From Cinnamomum chago (lineage: Eukaryota > Streptophyta > Magnoliopsida > Laurales > Lauraceae): a stretch of 64,000 nucleotides of DNA. The position numbers were made by a program, and so were the translations under genes. The notes under the pieces were generated by a model, which saw only the letters and a list, made by a program, of their open reading frames with translations, was not told where the DNA came from and did not search any database. This document shows, piece by piece, positions 37,301 to 50,480 of this stretch (the first letter of the stretch is position 1; each line of letters opens with the position of its first letter). The DNA lies in contig CP142459.1 in assembly GCA_038049695.1 (NCBI GenBank), positions 68,874,001 to 68,938,000 of the forward strand. Reading direction: 5' to 3'.

Positions 37301-40300
37301 GAATGTGTAGAAACAAAAGATCACATTTAAGAAAGATATTAGTAAACCTTTCAAAAAAAAAGAAAAAAAGAAAAAAAGAAAAAAGAAAGATATTAGTGAC
37401 TGTTTAATCAAACTTGAAAATTATTTTGTAAAATTGTTTATGTGAATATATGTTTTTGATAAAAAATGAACAATTTTTTCATAGTGAGTTTATAACAAAT
37501 GTTTAGCTCGGTAATTGGATTATAACACTGAGATGGTGAGCAAACTGGAAAGATGGAGAGAAAGACCTTTAGTTCCATTTCCTCTTCTTAACTGGATGAT
37601 ATATAAAGAAGTCTTTCGAGGTTATCTCAATTGCAGTGCTCCTTGTGCAGACATTAGTGTACTTATGTTACTCAGTAGCGGTGTTGATGAGTCGTGACTT
37701 CCTAATACTATATTCTCTACATTCCCGTTCGAGCTGGATCTAGATTTCTGTCATGCCCAGCTTGCCAAGTACCAATCAGTTAAGCTGGTAGTTGTCCTTG
37801 TCAGGATATCATCCAATTCATAAACCATACTTAAAGGAGTAAAAATTTACTTTGGAAGCAATTGATTAGGCTGCAGAAGTGTTCTTAAATGGCTATGGTA
37901 ATCTTAAGGTAGAAAAATTAACTTTGGAAGCCAATTGAGGAAGTGTTGCTTATTGACTATGGTGATATCAAAGTGGAACTTTTTAATGACATAATGTTTT
38001 ATTCATCTCATGATTGTCACGTATTTCATTTTTGTCATCTGCTTGAAATGCTAGAATCCCTTCTGTTGAAGAAATTGATGTTTTCTTTTTTAACCTACAA
38101 AGAGATTTCTTGTCTTGTTATGATGTGTATTTTACTGTACATGGATTATGGAGTTAATATTTTTAGAGGCTCTGTTGCTATATATATTTATGTATGTATG
38201 TGTGTGTGTAATGGCTCGAACCCGCAATCCCCGCAATCCTGAGGTTGCGACACTAAGCACCTTTCAACTGTGCTATGGGCTCTATTGCTACAATTGTGAC
38301 TAGAAAAGTGAATCTGGCAATAATTAAGTCCTTTTGGGTGGGATATCAGAGGCTGAAACACTTGGAATCTTGATATTTCCTGCAAATTTATTTATGTATT
38401 ATTCTAATATAAATTTAGACGTATCTTTTACTAGTTTGCTATTCTAGTAACTTTTACCCTAGCTTCTTGGCGCAACCCCGGACCTTCGATTGAATAGACC
38501 AACCTCTCAGAGGAGGTTGATCGAATCCAACAAAAGGATTCCACACAAAAGAACACTCACAGCCATGAACTCATGGGAATAACTCACGTTAATAGATTTG
38601 ATTGAATAAGGCATGCTCCATTACAATAAGTTATTCTATATAAATAGAGTAGTAAAGTCCTAAACGAGGAAATATCTAATCCTAATCAACTTATAATTTA
38701 GAAAGCAACCCTTCTTAAGTAATGCTACTAGTATCTAATCCTAAACAACTTATAATTTAGGAAGCAACCATTATTAAGTAATACTAATTCTTAACAATTA
38801 GAAAATCATGTGGACCCCATCAGATGGTCCATTAGGGCCTGCGGGGTCCTAGCCTTGTGTCAGGCTGCATCACTTCTGGAAGTTTAAATTTCACGAACCT
38901 TTTAGAACAATATTTCTTTTTCACTTGTGGCTAAATCTAGAAGCTTTCGGTGGTGCACGTTTTCAAGTTGTTGCCAGACCAGGAGCCCCATCGACAGGGT
39001 TGACTTTTGTATCACTCATGCAGAACCAATCTTCAGTCTTGTGTTCATGCTGATTTCTGTAAGCTAACAATGTTTTTCAACTGTTACATAACTGCAATGG
39101 CATTCTGTTGCAGGAATTATGGTCATTATTGGAGTTCATGATGCCTGATATTTTTGCAACTGGCGATGTGGATCTGAAAAAACTATTGAATTCAGAAGAT
39201 ATGGTTTTGATTGCCCGTATAAAATCCATTCTAGGTCCATTTATTTTGAGGCGGTTAAAGTCGGATGTGATGCAGCAACTTGTCCCAAAGATACAAGAGG
39301 TGATGTTGATGTTTATTTGTCTGGTTAAATTTCAAATTCATGAGTTTCTTAGAAACCTGTGCACCTAATGTATGGATCCTTGTATATTTTCCCTCCATTT
39401 TTAATTCTTAAGTTGCTAAGAAAGTTAAGAATATTTTTGTGCAGGTCAAGTATGTATTCATGGAAACAGAACAGGCTGAGGCTTATAAAAAAGCAATTGA
39501 TGAGTATCGTACTGCTTCTCAAGCTCGTCTTGCAAAGCTTGCAGATGTCACTACTAACAATGTTGCTGCTATGTTTCCAAAACGTCAAGTTTCCAACTAT
39601 TTTGTGCAGTTCCGGAAGGTGCTGATTTGCTTTTCATATGTTACGTTGGTCTTCACTCCCACAGCTTCTAGATCTGATTTTGAGTATTTAATGCTTATGC
39701 CAGATTGCAAATCATCCCTTACTGGTCAGGCGTATTTACAGTGATGAGGATGTTGTTCGTTTTGCTAGAATGTTGCATCCAAAAGGTGCATTTGGATTTG
39801 AATGTACCTTGGACAGAGTAATTGAAGAGCTAAAGGGTTACAATGATTTTGCAATTCACAGGGTAATTATTCTTCCTAATACTCCCTTCTGTCTTTGATG
39901 AAGCTTGAGAGGTTGCTTGCCTTTGCAATATTTGTATTGAAAATATTTCTTAGCATGGCTTTGCAATTGCTTGTTTATGATTATAGCCATGGGCAATGAA
40001 ACTCATTTTATGATTGTTTCTGATTCCAATATAAAAACAATATTCTTTTGTTTTTTTTTTTTTTTGTTGTTTTCTTTTTTCTTTTTGTTATTTTAACAAG
40101 AGAGAAAAGGAAAATGGTCAGCTTTTTAGTTTCTACGTTTGATGCCCAAACACAGATATAATCATAAACATGGTTGTGAGGATCAGTGACGCGACTCTGC
40201 ACTTTTGGAAATGTAGGACATGAAATTTCGTATTTGATAGCTGGTAGCACAGTTGGAAGGTGCTCACTGTCACAGCCACATGGTTGCGGATTCGAGTCAC

Positions 40301-43005
40301 ATTACCATTAAAAAAACATTTTGGAGTTAGTTCATTAATTCCTTTCTTGCAATTATTTATGTTCAAAAGAAGCAAAAGTAGAAGATCAGTTTGAAATAAT
40401 TGACTCAGCACAGTAGGATATGCTGAACTTGTACCCTAGAAGTTTTGGCAGTATCTAGTACCAGTACAAGTATATCATATCAGTTGACACGGTTATGATA
40501 GTCATGTACAAGCACCTGAATATCATAAGTTACTAGAAAGGGGGTAGATCCCTGCATCTCATGGATGAACTAAGAGCCCTTAAAAGGAGTCAACCGAAAC
40601 CTGATCATTTAACAGCATTCAACTCCTTTTTCTTCGACCCACAAAGCTAATATTTATGGATAGCTGCAAATCCAATAGCTTATTTGGCAAAGACTGGGAG
40701 CGTTCAGAACTGAGTTGAACTCCAGGGTTCCTTTGCAGTTGAAATTTGCTCTCATCTATGTTTTTGTTTCAATAGTAGTCTATCATCTTAATAGACAGCC
40801 ACAGGTGATGTACAGATTTTTAGCTTTGATATAAAAGTCTTCAGTCCAATTGCTTCTGTTGTCGTTGTTGGTCTTTTGGTTGGTGATTTGGGGGTGGGGA
40901 GGGGCATTGGGTTTGACCTCTAATAAGATGCAAGACAAAGTCCATAAATGAAAATGCCCATACTACAGTAAACCTAATTTTAATGGCTCAGTTGAAATTA
41001 TATTAATGAACAGGGCATGTAGCCAACCATCCATTCCCTCCATAACAATCACGGGAATATTTCAAGCAGTATTTCTCGAGATTTGTTTTTTGAATGGTAG
41101 TATTACTCGATAATTTATAGGCAAACTCGTAAGCTTTCCAACATAAAAAAGAAAAGAGAAATGAGTATTGAATTAATAAACCTTAACGATATAAAGAAAT
41201 CTTGGCCATACCAATAATAATAAAAAAAAAACTTAATGATATATTCTTATGTTGAAAGTTTGAAATAAGTGAATGACCGCATGAATTTGTCATGACTGGT
41301 AAATTAGTGACAGCTCATCCACCTTACACTTTGTGAAATGGTTGGTGATGCAGACCATTTATTTTGTCATCCCATTATGGATTGAGCATGGCCTGAAATT
41401 TAAACTTAAAAGAATTATCCTACTCGTCCCTTTTTGGCCATCAAACAAGTAGGTCATAAAGAAATTGTAAGCATTTCCAAATATTATAGGCAAATTATAT
41501 GGTTACAATCTTGTGATCGGCATGGTTCTCAGTCTAACGGACCACTACAGGGCTGGCGATTTTTCCGGTGTCTGGGTTAGTGTGCATGTCCTTGGGGACC
41601 ACAACAGTTAAGAGTGGAAGAGTTGCTTCACAGTCATGAATTGGGGAAAAAGCATTGCCTCTTTTTTTTTTTTTTTGAGATCTTAGGAATATGGTAACTT
41701 GAAAGTCTAGCCATGACATCTTGAACACGATATCTCTGTTTTTATAACCCTTATGGTGTCTGTTTAATGGCTCAGTTGCTATAAACTCTCACTCTTTACC
41801 TTTTCACTATGCTTTGCAGCTTCTAGTTTATTACTATGGCATTACTGCAAGGGGAGCACTTTCAGAAGAACATGTATTACTTTCTGCCAAGTGCAAGGTA
41901 TGTCTGCCGATTCTTTGTAATTATGATAAGATGGAAACCTATTACTTACACAGTATTCTAGTAGATAAAAGGAACAATATTGTTTACATTTCTGCTGTTC
42001 TGGCCGGAATATAATTGGTGATGGTGGTTCTCACTGCAGGCACTTGCTGAGCTTCTTCCATCCCTAAAGGAGCATGGACACCGAGTTCTAATTTTCAGTC
42101 AGTGGACTGCAATGCTTGACATTCTTGAGTGGGCTTTGGATGTCATTGGAGTTACATACCTGCGTCTCGATGGCAGGTATAGTTGTCATACTTTTATCAC
42201 TATAATGCATGCAGGTAAATATGGCTCAGGATGCCTTTATATATATTTGGCAGGCATGCTTTTGTACATTTTAAGTGAAGATCCACAAATGGCCTTCAAA
42301 TTATACCCCCTTTGGCAGAAAGTGATTGCCGGCAATCACCTTCGCAAATCAAATCCTTGCATTGGAACCATTTTACCATGAAAAATTAGGAATTCGATTC
42401 CATGCAAAGAAATGGGTCCCTACTCCCTAGTGTAGTGGTCAATGGTATATTAGCAAATTACCAATTGTTATCTATTTTGTTTCAAATGGCAGCACTCAAG
42501 TTACGGAAAGACAGACAATAGTGGACACATTCAACAATGACCTTTCTATATTTGCATGCTTACTTTCAACAAGAGCTGGAGGACAGGGCCTAAACTTGAT
42601 TGGAGCTGATACAGTAGTTATACACGACATGGACTTCAACCCTCAGATGGACCGCCAAGCAGAAGATCGGTGCCACCGAATTGGCCAAACAAAACCGGTC
42701 ACCATTTACAGGTATTTTAGCAGTTGTTGCCTGAATACATTTCTAAGTCCTGCCTCATTTGAGGTTTGCTTGTTTGTGTAGAGTCTTTTATATGTTATGC
42801 TGTTATGCCGCAATGAATGAAGAATGTTGACCTTTCTCTCAGGCTTGTGACGAAGGGCACCGTTGATGAGAATGTCTACGAGATTGCAAAGAGGAAACTG
42901 ATTTTGGATGCAGCAGTGTTGGAGAATGGCATGGATCTGGAAAATGAAAATGCCTTGTCTGAGAAGACAATGGGAGAGATTTTATCGGCCCTCTTGCTGG
43001 GGTAA
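31389..43005 (+). CDS. CHR19: SNF2-family chromatin remodelling ATPase, CHR19-like (SMARCAD1/Fun30 group), 12 exons, 732 aa
   Basis: A nuclear ATP-dependent DNA translocase expected to slide or edit nucleosomes; related members act in heterochromatin upkeep and DNA-end processing. Exons: 31389-31880, 32160-32277, 35985-36025, 36132-36382, 36501-36681, 39114-39299, 39445-39618, 39704-39862, 41820-41897, 42040-42176, 42493-42711, 42843-43005. All introns are GT-AG and phases join into 2199 nt without a stop. Residues 1-164 are an acidic N-terminus starting MKRVFEEISDEEW, as I remember the Arabidopsis protein; residues 179-205 begin the SNF2_N domain (LKPYQLVGVNF). Walker A DEMGLGKT is at 208-215, DEAH at 322-325, LTGTPLQN at 351-358, motif V STRAGGQGLNL at 631-641 and motif VI QAEDRCHRIGQ at 661-671. 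It appears intact. Introns 2, 5 and 8 are enlarged by transposon remnants. Confidence 0.95.
32801..34991. mobile_element. Solo LTR, 2191 bp, in CHR19 intron 2
   Basis: It starts TGTCATGTCC and ends GGATCTCACA, flanked by the perfect 5-bp duplication ATACT (32796-32800 and 34992-34996). It has no open frame of note and no partner LTR, so it is a solo LTR. Read on -, it starts TGTGAGATCC and ends GGGACATGACA, which is the commoner LTR orientation in plant Gypsy elements, so it is probably antisense to the gene. It supplies 59 percent of the 3.7-kb intron. Confidence 0.88.
35480..35840. repeat. CGTTACG-rich repeat in CHR19 intron 2
   Basis: This GC-richer block holds repeated GCGTTACG / CGTAGCG motifs in both orientations (GGCGTAGTGGTG against CCGTAGCGCCAC), as in some hAT-type MITEs. 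The ends and target duplication could not be set. Confidence 0.35.
38205..38290 (-). mobile_element. tRNA-derived SINE head in CHR19 intron 5
   Basis: The minus strand reads ATAGCACAGTTGAAAGGTGC (A-box-like), then TTAGTGTCGCAACC and GGGTTCGAGCC (B box). It matches, block by block, the SINE at 40232-40320 in intron 8. It is truncated, with no poly(A) tail seen. Confidence 0.6.
38458..38800 (-). mobile_element. LTR-like fragment in CHR19 intron 5
   Basis: On - the block starts TGTTAAGAATTAGTATTAC, a frequent start for plant Copia or TRIM LTRs, and holds a TATATA-like CTATTTATATAGAATAAC. It includes two tandem copies of about 62 bp sharing TATCTAATCCTAA-CAACTTA and TAATTTAG-AAGCAACC (38665-38790). 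No target duplication was found. Confidence 0.4.
40232..40320 (+). mobile_element. tRNA-derived SINE head in CHR19 intron 8
   Basis: It reads TAGCTGGTAGCACAGTTGGA (A box), then GGTGCTCACTGTCACAGCC and GGTTGCGGATTCGAGTC (B box), followed by a short A-run. The pol III box spacing is that of plant tRNA-derived SINEs. It is about 90 bp long and truncated. Confidence 0.6.
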
Positions 43006-44499
43006 GCCATTGGGATGTTCCAAGTTGAAAAAGAATGAAAAGATATGAAAGATTAAAGCATCAAATTTGATTTCCCCTCGTGATACAGGGGCCTTGAGAT
43101 TTATTTCACCTTGTCCTCAACTTTGGTGGACTCTCTGTCTTGAATATTGCGATGCTGGAAACTTGGAGGTGCATACATTTATTTCCGGAAACTGGGCCCC
43201 ACTAAAATGTTGAGGGCCAGTGTTCCTCCTCTCTATCGAGAGTATTAATTGTTGTCTGTACGAGAATTTATTGTATTCCCTTACACAATGAAAAAAAATA
43301 AATAAAAAAAATGAAAGGATTAGAGTTTCATACAAGAGGTTAAAAAAGGCGGCCTTTGAAAGTCTACATGGGGTTTCCCAGCATTTGTGGGTTCAGATTT
43401 GAAGCAGGAATACCACACGGGGGTAATAATTATCTAGAGCTAAAAGGAGCTTACTTTCTTTCTTTCCTTTTTTTCTTTTGGTAGCTAGACTGCAAAAAAA
43501 ATGTATCAGGTCAACAACTGGAGCTAGTGTTCTGAGATTAACATTGGCTCGCAGTACATCAATTATGTATATTGAAGAAGACTTGATATTGGCCTTGGTA
43601 GGCCAGCTTCAGGTTTGGTGGGCTGGTTTGTAATTGGGCCCTGCAGCCTTGTACTGGGTTTTAAATTCAGGATTGGGCATGCATGCCCTTCATAATGCAA
43701 TGGGCCTCGAATTAAATATCATTCTTCTTTTTGCTTGCAAATGGTTTTTCCTTAAATTTGATGGATATGAGGGTCCTTTTTAAAACAGCTTTGGATTCCA
43801 GGCTTTTCAACTCCTGTCTGCCTTTTCCTCTCTTTTCTTTGGCATACATAGGTGTCGTGTGGCTGTGAAATGTTCATTTTTTCCCCTCTATTTTGTTTTT
43901 CCGATACTAGAGGGAAAGCCCACATTTTCCTCCTACAAAGTCAAGAGTCCAATCCATCCTTGTGCTTAAAAATCTTGAAGAATGTGAACAAATAATCACA
44001 TTTTCCATAAATTTGTTAATTCTTTTGTATAAAATTTCTGCAGTAAACGTATAAGAAGGCACTTATATCCTTGCAAAACCTTGGTTATTCTGCTAAATGT
44101 AGCTGCACAAACCTGTATTTGGTCAATGATCCAATGTATGGGCCACAGCACAAGAATGAGAGATGGGGACAAGTTGAAGCTACTGCACTGAAAGACGGGT
44201 CACTGCTTCTTGAAAGGCAGAGAGAATCTGTGGGGACAAACTTTCATGGTACCTCTTGTTATTTCCTTTCTAAGTTTGGAAAGCTGTCACAGTGACTAGC
44301 TTTTCTGGGGATTCTTTTTGGATAGTAAAATCCAGTGTTGGATCGATGCCTTGTCCCCACCATGAAGGGTGCTTCACTGCCTCTTGTTATTTGGTTGGGG
44401 GGAATTTGCACCTGCTTAAACCAACCAGCGGTTGCTTTCCATGCTCCTGTGCATATGCCAACCATTGATCCAGTGGATTCAAAGTGACCAAATTATGGA
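43006..44499. other. CHR19 3' UTR and intergenic sequence
   Basis: The first 300 bp are probably the 3' UTR of CHR19, ending near A-rich AATGAAAAAAAATAAATAAA at 43290. A coding-like frame at about 44095-44250 (NLYLVNDPMYGPQHKNERWG) is unidentified. The stretch from about 44300 may already belong to the 5' side of the LINE. Confidence 0.45.
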
Positions 44500-47400
44500 C
44501 CTGTGGAAAGATTGGCGTGAAAGCGATTCAACATGTCGCTACTTTTATCCAAGGACCACCATATCCACTAGAAAAGTGCAATTTTTGGAATACCATGAGT
44601 GAAATTGGCGAACAAACAGTGGGACATTGGATGATGATAGGGGACTAAAATGAAATTTTGAATAGCCATGAAAAATGCGGGGGCAAAAAATTTAATGCTC
44701 GAAAGGCCAATTATGCTAGAGTTTATGGAAAAATTTAAAATGATGGACCTTGTATCAGCTGGCCTAGCTTTCACTTGGTCCAACAGGAGGAAAGGTCTAG
44801 CACATGTGAAGGAAAGACTTGTTGACAAAGCCATAGGGAATCTTGAATGGCGAAATCTGTTCCCAGAGGCAACCTTCTCCGTGCTTACTGTCGGTGGCTC
44901 CGACCATTCTCCCATCCATTTTCGTGGAAAGCCAAAGTCTCCATCGCTTCCTAGGACCTTTAGATTCCACTCCATATGGCTAAGGGGCAAGAGCTGTGAG
45001 CAAATCATCCTTAATACATGGCCCAAACCCTATAGGGTTAATGGAAACAATATTGACCACACCCTTTATCTCCTTGGAAAGGATCTTACTAGATGGAATA
45101 AACTTAGATTTAGGAAAGTTGATGAGGTTATTGCTGAAACTAGACTTCAAATTGAAAGATTAAGGAATAAAGATTCTAATTTTGCTTCAGTGGAAATTGA
45201 AATCAAGCTCAACGAAAAGCTCGATGATTACCTATGTAGGGAAGATGAACTATGGAAACAAAAATCTAGAGAGCTTTGGCTGAAGGAAGGAGATAAGAAC
45301 ACGAAGTTTTTCCACTCAAGTACGACTAATAGGAGGAAAAACAATCGAATTGAGAAAATCAAAAGCAATAGTGGTTATTGGATGGATAGTAGAGAAGAAA
45401 TTGGAGAGACTTTGTGTGATATTTAATTCCCTAAGACAAACTGTGACTTCATTTGGCCCTAGAAACCTAAGTGAGATAAAAAAACCTAATTGCTAATTTG
45501 ATTACACCAGGAGAAAACCAAGGCCTCATAGCTGTTCCCTTAGAAGAGGAGGTTAGGAAAGCTGTGTTTCAAATAGAATCCCTTAAAGCTCTGGGCCCTA
45601 ATGGTTACCCTTACCCGGCTAAATTCTATCAACATATGTGGGACTTGATTGGGTTGGATATCATAGCTCTTGTGCAAGACTTCTTTAAAAATAAATACTC
45701 CCTAAGGAAGCTAAATAAGACTTTTATAGTTTTTATCCCAAAGAAGAGTTGCCCTAAAAAAGTCAATGACTTTAGGCCCATTAGTTTATGTAATGTTATT
45801 TATAAAATTATTGCTAAAGTAGTGGCAAACAATTTTAAAAAGCTGCTTCATAAAATCATCGGGCCTTATCAGAGTGCCTTTGTGGAAGGCAGAGCTATAT
45901 CTGACAATTACATTGCAGTTGCAGCACATGAGGTGATCCACTCTTTTAAAAGGAAGAGGAAGGAGAAATTTATGGGGCTAAAACTAGACATGGCAAAAGC
46001 TTATGACCGTATAGAGTGGGATTTCCTAAGTATAGTTCTAGAGGCCTTTGGTTTCCATGATGACTTTATTAAAATTATTATGGAATGTATTTCATCGGTC
46101 TCTTTCTCCATCCTTCTTAATGGATCCCCCATTTGGGTTGGTCACAACTACAAGAGGTCTAAGGCAAGGGGATCCCCTCTCTCCTTACCTGTTTATCTTG
46201 GGTGCTGAGGTCCTCTCCTGAATTCTTCTAAGAGAGGAAGAAAAATGAGCCATACATAGAGCAAAGGTCTCTCGATCTGCACCTAGCATATCCCACCTTC
46301 TCTTTGCTGATGATAGCCTCCTACTCTGCAAGGCTAATTTATATGAGGTCAGAGTTGTTAAAGATATTCTTGATGATTGTTGTTTTCTTTCTGGGCAACT
46401 TGTCAATTTTGATAAATTTGCTGCATATTTTAGCAAAGGAACATGCACTCTTAAAAGAAAAGAACTTGCTAAGGTCCTAGGGGTTAGGCTCATGACCGAA
46501 AATGAGAGATACTTAGGAAATCCCCTCATCATGAAGAGGAATATAAACATTAGCTTTAAATATCTTATTTCTAAAATTAATAGCAAAATCATGTCTTGGC
46601 AAATACAATCAGTTGCTTCGCCATCCTAATTTATAATATGTCTGTTCTCCAATTACCCTAAAAAACCACTAATGAGGTGGACATAACGTTTAGAAGTTTC
46701 TTTTGGGGTGACAAATTTGAAAAAAAGAATGTCCACACCATTAAATGGAAAGAAATTTGTTGCCCCATTGAAGAAGGTGGGCTTGGAATTAGAGATACCA
46801 AAGAAAATAATTTAGCACTTCTACCAAAAACATGTTGGAGGTGCCCAACTAATTATGAAGATCGTCTAAGCTCAAGGATTCTGAAAGAAAAATATTGTCC
46901 TAACAAATCTTTATGAGAGGCAAGATTTAAAAAGGGAAACTCTTGGTTTTGGAAAGGATTTGTAAAAGCAACTCATTTTATTAATGAAAGGGTAGGGTGG
47001 ATCATAGGTAATGGGGAGCAAGTTTTGGTATGGAATTGTAACTGGATTCCAACGGAGAGGGGTCTTAGGAAACCTTTATCCAATATGATTAATCAAGAAG
47101 ATGGGAATGAACAACTTATTAAAAATATCTTTAATAACTCTGCTGATGTGGATAGTATATTGAAAATCTATATTCCACGCACTAGTAGAGACGATAAGAA
47201 AGTTTGGCCTTTTTCAAAAGGGGGTGACTTATCTACAAAAACTGCCTACAAAATTATTCATGAAGAATGGAGGGATGGCCCAAGATCTACCTTTAATTGG
47301 AAGGCATTGTGGCGCCTTCCTCTCCCCCCAAAGAGTACTATTTTTTGGTTGGAAATGCCTTAATAACGCAATTCATGTACGCAAATTGCTTTATGATAAA

Positions 47401-48356
47401 AATATTTCCAATGAAGCCCTATGCCCTATTTGCACAAAAGTAGAAGAATCGGTGGAGCATGCTCTCTCTCTCTCTCTATGTAATCATGCTAGTGTGGCTT
47501 AGTTTGGATTCGACATTGGAATGCTTTCACATTCCATAGATCCTACTATAATTAGGGATTGGTGAATTTCCTTCATGAATTTTTGCCAATCGATGAGCCC
47601 TCCACCCCATCCTCAAACTAAATCCAAGATTTTGGCTCTCTGGTGGGCTTTGTGGAAAACCAGAAATGATTTTATTTTCAGGGGCATAAAAATTAAGCCC
47701 ATGCCCACAATCCTATATGCTCGCAGTTTGATTTGTGAACCAATGAGCAAGGCTAAAGAGGATCATCAAGAATCCTCAAATCTTCACCAGGATCTGATCT
47801 TCTGGTACACTACAAGCAAGGCTTAAGTGTTCACAAATGCCTCATTTAGAGCTGCGGATGGAAAAGCAGGCTTTGGCTATATTATTTGGTTTGATGGTTC
47901 TTAGGTACATGCAGGATTCGTCGATGGTCCCAAGGTTAACTCCCCAAAAGAAGCCGAGGCAAGGGCAATTCTTCACGAGCTAAAGGAAGGTGCGTCGCAG
48001 GGTTTCAGCAAGATCCAACTTTTGTCAAACACGTGAGGTGATTCTCGCCATTAATACGTTGATAGATTGGTCAATCCATCCTATTTTCTTGGATATCAAA
48101 GACTTCATCTCCAAGTTTGAAGAGATATCCTTTGCTTATGTTCTTAGAAATGTAAATGTGTTTGCTCATGAACTTGCAAAGATGTCTTATGGGTCTAGTT
48201 CTCATGTGAGGATTAGGGAGGTTCTGCAGCCTAGATAGGATGGGGTTTTTGTTTTGTTTTGTTTTTATGTTGGCTGCTTTTCCTCTCTTTTGTTTTAGTT
48301 AGTTGTTTTTTTCTTTCGTTTAATGATATTTTATTTATACAAAAAAAAAAAAAAAA
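44500..48356 (+). mobile_element. L1-type LINE, 5'-truncated, with poly(A) tail
   Basis: The remnants run in the order of a plant L1-clade ORF2: endonuclease C-terminus, reverse transcriptase, zinc-finger linker, RNase H. It ends in a run of 16 A at 48341-48356. The 5' boundary is uncertain because the first recognised endonuclease residues are at about 44540 and upstream sequence cannot be assigned. No target duplication was found beside the poly(A). It is inserted about 1.5 kb downstream of CHR19 in the same orientation. Confidence 0.88.
44530..48238 (+). pseudogene. LINE ORF2 remnant (endonuclease, reverse transcriptase, RNase H)
   Basis: The apurinic-type endonuclease part starts at QGPPYPLEKCNFWN and IGD-stop-NEIL (about 44550-44660) and continues to EWRNLFPEATF and GGSDHSPIHF (about 44845-44930). 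The reverse transcriptase (about 45498-46620) shows RPISLCNVIYKIIAKV, GPYQSAFVEGRAISDN, LDMAKAYDRIEWDF, then after a frameshift near 46135 TTTRGLRQGDPLSPYLF and the catalytic LLFADDSLLL (about 46293-46325). A zf-RVT-like part lies at about 47280-47460 and an RNase H at about 47830-48220 (ELKEGASQGFSKIQLL). Stops at about 44650, 45424, 46220 and 47358 and several frameshifts make it non-functional. Confidence 0.88.
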
Positions 48357-49821
48357 CATATACATATCTTTTTCACTCGATTCCAGCATCTATTTTGAAG
48401 TTTATTGGCGGGCTCTTTATATGAGTACTTGCTGAAATGGTATCCTTTAAGCAGACACCCCAAATATGAACTTTCAAAATTGGGCCGAAAAGGAGAAACG
48501 ATAAACAGGTCCAATAATTAGGTTCCATAGGATTCTATCGTAGGGATGATGGAGATGTGTTTTTATTCATCTGAGGGACTACATATACTGTATCTGTATG
48601 GGTCACCAATTACAATTCAGTTGTGACCCCAGACTCAGATGATGTTATGGCTATTTTGGGGTCCATATTCCATATGCTTCTGAGTTTTGGACTATTTTGT
48701 GAAACAGTGGTTTTATTTTGTGATATTTTGTAGATGTTGGTAGGAGATCCTATAAATGGCTCAAAAAATATATATAATATATATATATATATATCACATT
48801 TTAGTAGTTGACATTGGATATGGATGTGAGTGTGTGTATATATATATATCTATTTGTGTAAAAGACAATCATGGGGCCCACTGGAATGCATGACGAACAT
48901 AGAGATGGATTTGGACATTGGTCAAGCATGGGCCTAATGTGACTGCAATCAAGACAATCCTAGCACTCCAACTTATAATCACTTTATATTGTATTTATTT
49001 ATTTTTCTTTTTTTCTCAGTGGTATCTTTAAAAAAAAAAACCCCTCAGGGGAGCACGGATGCTCATAATAAGATGAGCTCCAAGTGCCTTTATATCTAGT
49101 GGGGCCCACCTGGTGATCCATCCACGCGGAGCATAAAACAAGGAAATCCCTTCGGTCAACGATCCTGGGTTTGGAACCCATCTGAATGGACTTGACCATT
49201 TGATCAACTATGCACACTTTTGGATGGTAAAAACTTGTGGGCCATTGATCAAGTGATTACGATGATAATCTGAGCCTCCGTCACCATATACAGGTAGGTG
49301 GAGGAGATATCTTGTGATCCCTTCATCCCATCCCCTGGTAGGGCCCATAAAAAACGATGCTTATCTTATTGTGAACATTGGTGTTTGGATTGTGGTTTGC
49401 CTTTTAAAAGACGCCCTAGATTATGCACTATTTTAAATGATGCTTGGCAGATATTTTTGATTAAATCTAACACAAGATAATGATGCATGTGTCGAATTTG
49501 ACCGGAGAGTAGAGGAAATGAGTTATGCAGAGAATTTGTCATGTTACAAAGTGTGTACATGTCGGTGGAAATTTGATTGGGTTGAGTACTATTTAGCACA
49601 AAACCTTTCTTTGATACATCTCTTAGCCATCTCAAAGTTAAAAATCTAGAAACCTTAACTGTGTTTGAAAAGCATTTCCGCTATTTCTACTAATGTGATG
49701 TCATTTTAGAAGGAATGGTTAGTGGAGGAAATTTAATAAAATGAGCCGGAGCCGGTTGGATGTCCCAACATTCATATGGCCCAGCGAGCCCACGAACGTG
49801 AATTTGAATTTTGTAACATCA

Positions 49822-49871
<50 letters not shown>

Positions 49872-50340
49872 GACCCCGGCTATTTTTCATGACAACGAGG
49901 TCGAACTGCTGACAGAACATTTCTATACCTCTTATACATGCATTCATGTGACCGGGCCAGCAGGAACACGTGCATGTAAGTGCCCATTTAAATTCCATCG
50001 TTGTCTAATATCAGGTCTTGTGCCCACTTGCTCACATTTTCCACCGCACGTCGCTGTTATCCTGGTGGGCCTATATATTCATTAAAGGTCAAGTGGCCAT
50101 TGCATCTCAAACCCAGACTTTGGTTTTTCTGTTGTCCTCCATATCATTTCATGATTTCCCATATGATAATGTAAAAAAAACTTATAGGAAGAAATGATTT
50201 TACATGGGCAAACAAGATCAGAACTGTGGGGCTCACTAATCTTCTATGAAGACAGACGCATAAAAACTGCAGAACATTCGCTCTTTAATTGAATGGACTT
50301 GGGTCCACATGTTCTTGTGATCGTATGGTCATTTCAATGG
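48357..50340. other. Intergenic, with a long (AT) microsatellite
   Basis: No gene was recognised. Class I TCP-like GTGGGGCCCAC occurs once at about 49100. A tract of about 22 AT units lies at 49825-49869. The rest is AT-rich unique-looking sequence. Confidence 0.5.
49825..49869. repeat. (AT)22 microsatellite
   Basis: An uninterrupted AT dinucleotide run of about 45 bp. Confidence 0.95.
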
Positions 50341-50342
50341 AA

Positions 50343-50480
50343 TCCCAAGCTGTAGTTCTGTTGGTAAAGTGATGTAAAGCACTCCTCAACTATGCAAAGG
50401 TACCTAGGTTTTACGCCCAGGTCAGAATGGGAAGATATTGGCCACTTAGGGTAGGTAGTGGGTAGATAAAAAAAAAAAAC
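50343..50480 (+). mobile_element. SINE-like tRNA-derived element
   Basis: AGCTGTAGTTCTGTTGGTAA is A-box-like, and CCTAGGTTTTACGCCC is a degenerate B box at the expected distance. A tail region ends in a run of 12 A at about 50469-50480. A second A-run of about 22 follows at 50502. No clear target duplication. Confidence 0.5.
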
